From NCBI RefSeq assembly GCF_001078055.1, contig NZ_CP010777.1:766408-830407 (forward strand): a stretch of DNA of 64,000 nt. The letters run 5' to 3'. Origin of the DNA: Rufibacter radiotolerans. GTDB lineage: Bacteria; Bacteroidota; Bacteroidia; Cytophagales; Hymenobacteraceae. Positions 57,411 to 64,000 of this stretch are shown one piece after another. Below the pieces are notes generated by a model, which saw only the letters and a program-made list of their open reading frames with translations, was not told the origin of the DNA and ran no database searches. Both the position numbers and the translations under genes were made by a program. Within the stretch, counting starts at the first letter, position 1; each line of letters begins with the position of its first letter.

Positions 57411-57917
57411 TTAATTCTGGCTGAACCCCGCTTTTCTTCGGAAGGTAAAGAAGGTGAAAGGATAGGCGTGTTTCTCATCTGCCAAGTGTTCTTCCTGATC
57501 AGTGACTTCCCATACCTCGGTGTCTAGTTCTGGGAAAAACACGTCGCCGTCAAAAGACTCATGGACCAGTGTGAGGTACACTACCTCGGCCAGGGGTAAT
57601 GCCTGTTGGTAAATCTCCCCGCCGCCAATCACCAGTACCTGTTCGTCCAGGGCCAGGCTTTGCTGCAGGGCTTCTTCCAGGGAAGTAGCGACTAAACCCC
57701 CCTCGGGGGCTTGGTACTCTGGCTGGCGGGTCACAATGACGGTAGTACGGCCGGGCAAGGGTTTGCCAATGGCCTCAAAGGTTTTGCGGCCCATGATCAT
57801 GGGGTGGCCCATGGTCAGTTTCTTGAAATGTTTGAGGTCTTCGGGCAGGTGCCAGATCAATTGATTGTCTTTGCCAATGACCCGGTTCTCAGAAATGGCT
57901 ACTACTATGCCTATCAT
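57411..57917 (-). CDS. folA: Dihydrofolate reductase
   Basis: 168 residues. NADPH-dependent reduction of dihydrofolate. IGIVVAISENRVIGKDNQLIW (substrate loop, W22), catalytic D27 (WHLPEDLKHF), GRKTFEAIG (NADPH phosphate), VIGGGEIY (cofactor loop). Start overlaps the fmt stop by four bases; last gene of namZ-fmt-folA. Folate metabolism links it to fmt, which uses formyl-THF. Confidence 0.96.
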   Translation of the reverse strand: MIGIVVAISENRVIGKDNQLIWHLPEDLKHFKKLTMGHPMIMGRKTFEAIGKPLPGRTTVIVTRQPEYQAPEGGLVATSLEEALQQSLALDEQVLVIGGGEIYQQALPLAEVVYLTLVHESFDGDVFFPELDTEVWEVTDQEEHLADEKHAYPFTFFTFRRKAGFSQN

Positions 57918-58855
57918 ATGGTGTGGTGAAACGTGTAGCCCCGTAAAAATTCTTTAATGGTCATGCGTTTTTTGCCCTCCATCTGCAATTCCTCCACGGC
58001 ATAGGCCGTGTCATCTGCGCACTGGAGGTAGAGGTAATTCTTCCCGTCCGTGGTGTACAGGCCGGGCGAAGAATGCATTGGAAAATCCAGCGGGTGACCC
58101 GAGAAGATTTTGAATTGCTTGTCGTCCAGGATGGTCCATGCGGCGGGGTAGGGCGATAGGCCTCTGATGAAATTATGTACTTCCTGGGCCGGACACTGCC
58201 AGTCTATCTGACAGGTCTGCTTGAAGATCTTGGGGGCCATCTTGAGCGGTTCCTGCAGACTTGGCTGCGGATAAGGCTGTACGCGCTCCTCCACAATGGC
58301 CTGCACCGTCTCCAAAAGTAGTTCTGCCCCGGCGTGTTTCAGTTTCTCATATAAAGAGCCGAAGTTGTCTTTGGGGTCAATGGCTACCTTTTTCTGAAGG
58401 ATGATATCGCCGGTGTCAATTTCATGCTGCAGGAAAAAGGACGTGACGCCGGTATCCTTATCGCCGTGGATGAGGGCCCAGTTAATAGGAGCCGCGCCGC
58501 GGTAATGCGGCAGCAAGGAGGCATGGATGTTCAAAGACCCCAACTTCGGCATGTTCCAGACGGCCTCGGGCAGCATCCGGAAGGCGACAATGACCTGCAG
58601 GCTGGCCTCATAGCTCTTGAGTTCCTCCTGGAAGGCAGGGTCTTTGAGGTTGGTGGGCTGCAGCACGGGAATATCAAACTGCAGGGCTGCTTCCTTTACC
58701 GGCGAGGGCACCAATTTAAGGCCCCGCCCGGCGGGTTTGTCTGGCGCGGTAATCACGGCTACCACGTTCCAACCGTTTTCCACCAAGGCCTGGAGGGCGG
58801 GCACCGCAAAATCTGGGGTGCCCATAAAAATAATCCGGAGGTCTTCTTTCCGCAT
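57914..58855 (-). CDS. fmt: Methionyl-tRNA formyltransferase
   Basis: 313 residues from the ATG at 58855 (MRKEDLRIIFMGTPDFAVPA). Transfers a formyl group from 10-formyl-THF to initiator Met-tRNA. Rossmann opening FMGTPDFAVPALQAL, RGLKLVPSPVKEAAL, catalytic block NIHASLLPHYRGAAPINWALIHGDKDTGVT (Asn, His, and the loop Asp in ETGD-like EIDTGDIIL). A C-terminal tRNA-binding domain follows. The in-frame stretch upstream of 58855 lies in namZ and is not part of it. Confidence 0.95.
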   Translation of the reverse strand: MRKEDLRIIFMGTPDFAVPALQALVENGWNVVAVITAPDKPAGRGLKLVPSPVKEAALQFDIPVLQPTNLKDPAFQEELKSYEASLQVIVAFRMLPEAVWNMPKLGSLNIHASLLPHYRGAAPINWALIHGDKDTGVTSFFLQHEIDTGDIILQKKVAIDPKDNFGSLYEKLKHAGAELLLETVQAIVEERVQPYPQPSLQEPLKMAPKIFKQTCQIDWQCPAQEVHNFIRGLSPYPAAWTILDDKQFKIFSGHPLDFPMHSSPGLYTTDGKNYLYLQCADDTAYAVEELQMEGKKRMTIKEFLRGYTFHHTI

Positions 58856-58859
58856 GATG

Positions 58860-60104
58860 TTATTCAAAGTCTGGGTACAGCAGATATTGTTTCCGCATTT
58901 TCTTATACGCGTCCAGGCCGGGTTTCCACGAGTCACGGATCTCTTTTTCGGTCTTGCCGGCTATGATCTGTTTCTGCAGCTCATCTGTACCGGCCAGGCT
59001 CTTGAAGAAGTTATTAAAGAACTTCTCTTTCTGACCAGATTTCTGGTAGAAGTCCAGAAGATAGCTAAGGGTAAAGTTTTCCTTCAGTTTTAGGTTACGC
59101 AGGTCTTTTCCGTAGCACACCTGGTTTTTGTAAGGCGGGTCCATGGACATGCCGGGGATGGGCACCGGGGTGAAAGAGAAGGTTTTGTCAGGATAATACG
59201 GCGCCCCTATCACCTGAAACGGCATCTGGGTGCCGCGGCCCTGGCTTACCGTGGTGCCTTCAAACAGACACAGGAACGGGTACAACTTGATAGACTGATC
59301 GTTGGGCAGGTTAGGCGATGGTTTAATGGGCAGCGAATAGAACATCTTGTGGTTGTAGTTCTTCACCGGGATGGTTTTTACCTGGGCCTGGACCCCGTTT
59401 TTGAGCCATTTCTGGCCGTTGATCATCAAAGCATACTCGCCCAGGGTAAGACCGTGCGCAATAGGAATGGTATTCATGCCCACGAAGGACTTGTACTTGG
59501 CATCCAGAACGGGGCCGTCAATCAGGTAACCTATGGGGTTGGGGCGGTCCAGCAGAAGCATGGGTTTGTTCTGCTCGGCGCAGGCCTCCATCACGTAGTG
59601 CATGGTGCTGCTGTAGGTATAGAAGCGCACGCCCACGTCCTGTATGTCAAACAGCACCACGTCCACCTCCTTCAACTGCTCCGGAGAGGGTTTTTTGTTG
59701 CTGCCGTAGAGCGACAGAATAGGCAGCCCGGTCTTAGAGTCGGTGGTATTGCTTATGTGGGCGCCGGCATCGGCATCACCCCTGAACCCATGCTCCGGCG
59801 CAAAGATGATGCTGATTTTCACGCCCCGGCTCAACAGCGTATCCACCAGGTGGGTTTTCCCGACGGTGGACGTTTGGTTGACTACCATACCTACGCGCTT
59901 GCCCTGCAGGTAGGGCAGATACAACTCTGTCTGTTGCGCGCCCGTTAGCAGGGAGGTCTGCGGCTTGGCCTGGGCGGCTGGGGCCGAAGGGACAGAACCA
60001 GCATTAGCTGAGGTGGAGCTGCTGACCGCGGGCACTGAGGCGGTTTGTTGGCAACTGGCCAGGGTAAGACTAAGCGCCGCGGTGCGGAGGATGGTAGAAA
60101 GCAT
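58860..60104 (-). CDS. DUF1343 / exo-beta-N-acetylmuramidase NamZ-family lipoprotein
   Basis: 414 residues. Signal peptide with lipobox LASC (Cys about 18), Ser/Ala/Pro linker, then a NamZ/DUF1343 domain: LQGKRVGMVVNQTSTVGKTHLVDTL, FAPEHGFRGDADAGAHI, VLFDIQDVGVRFYTYSSTMHYVMEA, LLLDRPNPIGYLIDGPVLD. The family founder releases MurNAc from the non-reducing end of peptidoglycan fragments, in cell-wall recycling. Lipoprotein on the periplasmic side. Four bases before fmt on the same strand; divergent from the permease gene (47 bases). Confidence 0.92.
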   Translation of the reverse strand: MLSTILRTAALSLTLASCQQTASVPAVSSSTSANAGSVPSAPAAQAKPQTSLLTGAQQTELYLPYLQGKRVGMVVNQTSTVGKTHLVDTLLSRGVKISIIFAPEHGFRGDADAGAHISNTTDSKTGLPILSLYGSNKKPSPEQLKEVDVVLFDIQDVGVRFYTYSSTMHYVMEACAEQNKPMLLLDRPNPIGYLIDGPVLDAKYKSFVGMNTIPIAHGLTLGEYALMINGQKWLKNGVQAQVKTIPVKNYNHKMFYSLPIKPSPNLPNDQSIKLYPFLCLFEGTTVSQGRGTQMPFQVIGAPYYPDKTFSFTPVPIPGMSMDPPYKNQVCYGKDLRNLKLKENFTLSYLLDFYQKSGQKEKFFNNFFKSLAGTDELQKQIIAGKTEKEIRDSWKPGLDAYKKMRKQYLLYPDFE

Positions 60105-60151
60105 AGGTTTAAATTAAGAACAGAACTATCTTTAAGCACAAAATAGACGAA

Positions 60152-61366
60152 GTGAATCTTTCCCGTTACATAGCCAGCCGCTTGGCCGGCGCCCGTTCAG
60201 ACTCTTTTACTGCATCGGTCACAAAAATAGCAAAGTTCAGCGTAGGGCTGGGCATTGCCATCATGATTGTGTCTTTTGCTATTCTGGAAGGTTTCCGGTA
60301 TGAAATACAGGCCAAGATCTTCAGTTTTGGTGGACATCTGCAAATTAGCAAATTTGACACCAATAATTCGTTTGAGGGTTACCCTATGGGCACCTCCACC
60401 GGTCTGGGCGACTACAAAAAGATTCCCGGGGTGGCGCACTTACAGCCCTTCGCCCGCAAGACGGCTATTATTAAAACAGAAGACGAGGTGCTGGGCGTGG
60501 TGCTGAAGGGTGTGGATTCTACCTATGATTTCAGGGGGATGAAGGCGAATCTGGTTTCCGGGGAAATTCTGAAATTCACTGATACCGCCGCCTCCAATGA
60601 GATCATGATGAGCCAGCTTATGGCAAACAAACTGCACCTGAAGGTGGGGGATAAGGTGTTGTTCTACTTTATCCAGAACCCGCCCCGTATGCGGCGCTTT
60701 GAGGTGAAAGGCATCTTTAAGACTGATCTAGAGGAGTTTGACAACGTGTACGTACTGGGCGACCTGCAGCAGATAAGGGACCTGAACCAGTGGGCCGATA
60801 CCCTGGTGGGAGGCTACGAGATTCTCTTAAACGACTTCACCCAGATTGACACCGTTACCAGCCAGGTCTTTGACAAGATGAACTATGACCTGCAGCTGGA
60901 GAAGATCACCGATACCTACGCCCAACTCTTTGACTGGCTGGAACTGCTCAAGCGCAACGTCATCATCTTTTTGGTCTTGATTGTGTTTGTGGCCACGTTC
61001 AACATGGTCTCCACACTCTTTATCATGATTTTGGAGCGCACCAATATGATTGGCGCCCTGAAGGCGATGGGGGCGACCAACGGGCAGATACGAGGCATAT
61101 TCCTGCACCGCGGCCTTCGGCTTACTATTGCCGGTTTGATTGGCGGCAATCTATTGGCGCTGCTCTTCTGCGGTGTGCAGGATTATTTCCACCTCATTCC
61201 CCTGGATCCGGAGAACTACTACATGGACACCGTTCCCATCTTCTGGGACTGGCGCATTTGGGTAGGCATCAACGCCGTTACCTTCCTGCTGACCATGATC
61301 TCGGTGATGTTGCCCACCTTGCTAATCTCCCGCATTCACCCGGTAAAAGCCATTAAGTTTGATTAA
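60152..61366 (+). CDS. ABC transporter permease, LolC/LolE-FtsX type
   Basis: 404 residues, GTG start. N-terminal helix (SVGLGIAIMIVSFAILEGF), a large periplasmic domain (about 45-265, IFSFGGHLQISKFDTNNSFEG...), then three helices (VIIFLVLIVFVATFNMVSTLF, GLIGGNLLALLFCGV, NAVTFLLTMISVMLPT) and the end VKAIKFD typical of MacB/LolC-like permeases. IMILERTNMIGALKAMGA is the family signature. Lipoprotein release from the inner membrane is the best guess. The ATPase (LolD) is not adjacent here. A weak -7 TATCTTTA lies upstream near 60126. Confidence 0.9.
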   Translation: MNLSRYIASRLAGARSDSFTASVTKIAKFSVGLGIAIMIVSFAILEGFRYEIQAKIFSFGGHLQISKFDTNNSFEGYPMGTSTGLGDYKKIPGVAHLQPFARKTAIIKTEDEVLGVVLKGVDSTYDFRGMKANLVSGEILKFTDTAASNEIMMSQLMANKLHLKVGDKVLFYFIQNPPRMRRFEVKGIFKTDLEEFDNVYVLGDLQQIRDLNQWADTLVGGYEILLNDFTQIDTVTSQVFDKMNYDLQLEKITDTYAQLFDWLELLKRNVIIFLVLIVFVATFNMVSTLFIMILERTNMIGALKAMGATNGQIRGIFLHRGLRLTIAGLIGGNLLALLFCGVQDYFHLIPLDPENYYMDTVPIFWDWRIWVGINAVTFLLTMISVMLPTLLISRIHPVKAIKFD

Positions 61367-61369
61367 AAG

Positions 61370-61422
61370 GCAAATCCTGTTTTGGGCCTGTTTTGAGAAA
61401 ACAGGCCCAAAACAGGATTTGC
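61370..61422. repeat. R1 palindrome with extended perfect arms
   Basis: 25 paired bases on each side of GAG: left begins GCAAATCCTGTTTTGGGCCT, right ends AAAACAGGATTTGC. Between the convergent permease and mscS genes; probably a bidirectional terminator. Confidence 0.9.
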
Positions 61423-61500
61423 TGAAATCTTGCCAGATTTTACAGGGGTTTACTTTTTCCTCTTCTCTTTTAGCTGGTAGCTCCGCTTGTCTGGAAAGAT

Positions 61501-62289
61501 CTACTTGAATTCAATTCCTTCCTGATCAAAGGCCTCCTTTACTTTTTCATTCAAAGCCTCAGACACTTCCTGGAAGCGGTAATCGCCACGCTGCACCCAC
61601 ACCTTGAGCGAGAGGGTCATGGTCTGGCCTGCCAGTTTCTCTACCCCCACTGAAAAAGGAGGGTCCTGGAGGATTCGTTTGTCTGTGTCAATGACCTGCT
61701 CTAACAAACTGCGCACCTTAGTGAGGGGCACATTGGCGTCAACGGCGTAAGAAATATCCAGCCTGCGGTGACTCTCCACGTCATAGTTCACCACCACTGA
61801 GGAGGCCAAAGGGCCGTTGGGCAGGTAAACGGTTTTGTGGTCTTCCGTCCGGATAACCGTGTTAAAGATGTTGATGGTGCACACAGTTCCTTTCTGCCCC
61901 TGGGCTTCAATAAAGTTACCTACCCTAAAGGGTTTAATGGTAAGGATAAGCACCCCGCCAGCAAAGTTGGCCAGGCTGCCCTGCAAGGCTAGACCTACGG
62001 CCAGACCCGCAGAACCCAGCAAGGCAATGAAAGAAGTAACCTCCAGGCCAACCTGCGCAATCACCATCATGATGAGCAGCACCATCAGCACTATTTTGAG
62101 CAGGTTCCTTAAGAAGGGGCGCAGTGAAGGATCCACCTCCTTGCGCTTCATGAGTTGGTAAGTGAAATCGGTTATCCGCCGGATAAACCATAGGCCCACT
62201 AATAAAAGAAAGATGGCAATCAGGATTTTGATGCCATAGAGAATTGCGAAGTCCTGGATTTTTTGAAGGGAATAGCTGAAGTCAAACAT
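61501..62289 (-). CDS. Mechanosensitive ion channel, MscS family
   Basis: 262 residues. Three N-terminal helices with a pore helix (ALLGSAGLAVGLALQGSLANFAGGVLIL, Gly/Ala pattern of MscS TM3), then the cytoplasmic vestibule (KPFRVGNFIEAQGQKGTVCTINIFNTVIRTEDHKTVYLPNG...). Releases solutes under hypo-osmotic stress. Normal short MscS length. Confidence 0.93.
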   Translation of the reverse strand: MFDFSYSLQKIQDFAILYGIKILIAIFLLLVGLWFIRRITDFTYQLMKRKEVDPSLRPFLRNLLKIVLMVLLIMMVIAQVGLEVTSFIALLGSAGLAVGLALQGSLANFAGGVLILTIKPFRVGNFIEAQGQKGTVCTINIFNTVIRTEDHKTVYLPNGPLASSVVVNYDVESHRRLDISYAVDANVPLTKVRSLLEQVIDTDKRILQDPPFSVGVEKLAGQTMTLSLKVWVQRGDYRFQEVSEALNEKVKEAFDQEGIEFK

Positions 62290-62384
62290 TGAGAATCTGA
62301 ATTGGTACTGATAAAGGTTTTTGGTAAATAGGTTTTTCTGTCGGTTTTAGGAGAACGCCTGTTCCTGCATACTTGGCAGGTTGG

Positions 62385-63467
62385 CTAAGGAACAGGTACT
62401 TCAGGGGTTTGCAAAACGCTTTCAGGAGTTTTAGGGAAAAGCCTCTTGATAAAACGATCTCTTATTCGCATGAAAGGCCTTTCAATACCATAAGTAGAGA
62501 GCACGGCAAATACCAAGGTCACCAGGCAATACAGTGAAAAGCCTAGCCAGCCCTTTCCAAAATGATATTGGACGGGAATTACAAAAAGGAAATGCCAGAG
62601 ATAAATGCCATAGCTGAAAAATGCCATTACCCTGAACGGCGCAAAATAACGCGACTGGGTGTGGTAGACGCCCAAAATCACCAAAAACCAGCAAATAGGG
62701 CTAACGGTCCGTAATATCAATTCAGGTAGTGGCGCGAAGACGGTAAGGCATAAGATCAGAATACTTCCTCCTATGAGCAACAATCCTTTGTGGTTAAATA
62801 ACCAAGACTTCTCCTGGCCAGTTTTACTCAAAACGGTTATTAGTATTCCCCATCCAAAGGCATCTAACCGGTTATGGGTATAGGTGGGCCATTCGGCAAA
62901 ATCTGTGACCAGCGCCTGTGCTTTGAACCCGATTCCAGCTACAAGCAGAACTATTGCCACTGCTAAGAATCGCCGCTCAGGAGCTGAAATCCATAAGGTA
63001 AAGAAGGCAATCATAGCGGGGAAAATCCAATAGAACTGCTCTTCCACACACAGGGACCATAAGTGCTCCATGCTCCAGCGTGAAGGGGGGCCACCATAAT
63101 TCCTGTAGAAAAAGAAATATTGCGGAAACTCCCTTGGGAGAGGAATATCACTTGGGGAGATCTTGGATAGGAGCAGCAGCGCCAACAGATACCCTACTAT
63201 CAAAAAAGCATAATAGGCCGGAATAATCCGGAAGAGACGCTTCAGTAAGAAGACCAGAAAGCTGCTTTTCTTGCCCTGAGATTTTCTGATGGAAGATAAC
63301 AGCGACACACTGACCAAATGCCCCGAAAGCACAAAAAACAAATCGACTCCCACGGCCTGCAAATCCAAAACACCGAAATGTGTTAGGAACACAATCAGAA
63401 TAGCAAAGCCCCGCAAAAAGTCCAGGCTTTGGTACCGGTTAGAGTTGGTTAAGATTTGAGTAAACAT
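62385..63467 (-). CDS. Acyltransferase 3 family membrane protein (OafA/YrhL-like)
   Basis: 360 residues from the ATG at 63467 (MFTQILTNSNRYQSLDFLRGF). About ten membrane segments. Family marks: SLDFLRGFAILIVFLTHFG (catalytic His), VDLFFVLSGHL, RLFRIIPAYY, HLWSLCVEEQFYWIFP, FFSYGIYLWHF. Adds acyl groups to sugars or lipids of the envelope; the acceptor is unknown. No surface-polysaccharide genes are nearby. Confidence 0.9.
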   Translation of the reverse strand: MFTQILTNSNRYQSLDFLRGFAILIVFLTHFGVLDLQAVGVDLFFVLSGHLVSVSLLSSIRKSQGKKSSFLVFLLKRLFRIIPAYYAFLIVGYLLALLLLSKISPSDIPLPREFPQYFFFYRNYGGPPSRWSMEHLWSLCVEEQFYWIFPAMIAFFTLWISAPERRFLAVAIVLLVAGIGFKAQALVTDFAEWPTYTHNRLDAFGWGILITVLSKTGQEKSWLFNHKGLLLIGGSILILCLTVFAPLPELILRTVSPICWFLVILGVYHTQSRYFAPFRVMAFFSYGIYLWHFLFVIPVQYHFGKGWLGFSLYCLVTLVFAVLSTYGIERPFMRIRDRFIKRLFPKTPESVLQTPEVPVP

Positions 63468-63572
63468 GCAAGACAATACTAGGTGAAACAGCCTTTAAAA
63501 AGGCTGAAGGGAGTTGCCAGAACCTTTATTCTGGATTGTGGGGAGGAACCACTGTTGTTTACTCAGGCTTTA

Positions 63573-64000
63573 TCACATTAAAAGGTATTTACACCCCAAC
63601 AACAAATTAGGGTCCAGGCAGATTTTCCGGTAGAACCCCTCCTCAGAAGGGGCACACACTCCCGGGAAATCACCGGACTTGCCCAACAGATCTGTCATGA
63701 CCTGAAAGTGCAGGTGCGGGGGCCAGTCGCCGTTTTCAGGGTAGGGGCCCATGGTGGCGATCTGCTCTCCGGCGGCCACCTGCTTGCCTGCAAAGAGCCC
63801 GTCTAAAGAAATGCGGCTCAGGTGCCCGTAGAGCGTGAAGAATTCCAGGCCTTCCAGTTCATGTTGCAGGATGATGGTAGGCCCGTAATCCCCGAAGTTG
63901 GCATTGTCCTGGAAGCTATGCACTTTCCCAGCCAGGGGGCTATAGATGGGGATGCCGGCCGGGGCCCAGATGTCTACGCCCAGGTGCAGCGAACGGGATT
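63573..64000 (-). CDS. M23-family metallopeptidase, C-terminal part
   Basis: The gene runs off the right edge; about 141 residues are seen. Zinc motifs: HLGVD (first, near the edge) and HLHFQ (second). LYGHLSR is the middle motif. AAGEQIATMGPYPENGDWPPHLHF is the usual tail of the LytM fold. The end (GDFPGVCAPSEEGFYRKICLDPNLLLG) resembles M23 domains found both alone and in larger fusions in Bacteroidota. Likely cuts peptidoglycan peptide bridges; the full architecture is outside the window. Confidence 0.88.
   Translation of the reverse strand, partial: SRSLHLGVDIWAPAGIPIYSPLAGKVHSFQDNANFGDYGPTIILQHELEGLEFFTLYGHLSRISLDGLFAGKQVAAGEQIATMGPYPENGDWPPHLHFQVMTDLLGKSGDFPGVCAPSEEGFYRKICLDPNLLLGCKYLLM

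Overview
The window looks like a chromosomal segment of a Bacteroidota bacterium of the order Cytophagales, most likely family Hymenobacteraceae (Rufibacter/Pontibacter-like). That placement is an inference. It rests on a type IX secretion (T9SS) pair (PorV/PorQ-like plus a PorU2-like C25 peptidase), a cell-surface protein with a T9SS type A sorting tail, the PadR-PspC/GIN module, the 630-residue PurF form, and Bacteroidota-type promoters (TTG, about 20 bases, TAnnTTTG). No rRNA, tRNA, CRISPR array, phage or IS transposase was recognised.

Layout. 1-6.3 kb: start of dnaK, a pseudouridine synthase, a DUF2007 protein with a VWA-like membrane protein, fabG and a TPR lipoprotein. 6.5-12.3 kb: a histidine-phosphatase lipoprotein, a tiny Gly/Asp/Cys-tailed membrane protein, a TonB-type outer-membrane barrel and a LytS/LytTR two-component pair. 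12.4-18.6 kb: accessory region with a DUF1275 protein, then same-strand, often AT-rich genes (two hypothetical membrane proteins, an LRR lipoprotein, a CPBP protease, rifampin ADP-ribosyltransferase Arr, a methyltransferase, a secreted protein). Several are bounded by attC-like sites, so this resembles an integron cassette array without its integrase. A decayed LytTR regulator fragment lies inside it. 18.7-22.3 kb: lpdA, a glycine-zipper protein, a small unknown, an EamA transporter. 22.4-30.6 kb: nuoJKLMN followed closely by purF. 30.7-39.3 kb: a large T9SS-exported protein, a nuclease lipoprotein, sbcC. 39.8-46.6 kb: a sigma-54-driven glycine-zipper protein, a DUF4440 lipoprotein, iscS-iscU-(unknown)-iscA, mce, a CCA-adding enzyme. 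46.7-57.2 kb: TraB/GumN-like protein, padR-pspC/GIN, porV-like and porU2-like. 57.4-64 kb: namZ-fmt-folA, a LolC/E-type permease, an MscS channel, an acyltransferase and the C-terminal part of an M23 peptidase.

A striking feature is the density of short palindromic DNA. About two dozen copies of one family (core about CGTTTTGGGCCTG/ CAGGCCCAAAACG, called R1 here) sit mostly just after stop codons. Some have locus-specific outer arms that keep the palindrome perfect (52 of 52 bases at 39429-39480). One copy is read in frame inside sbcC. Other families are a 75-bp inverted-repeat element found twice, a REPIN-like 234-bp element, and GTTGGTG hairpins. The strongest candidate for an unusual system is the attC-like cassette array at about 13.2-18.5 kb.
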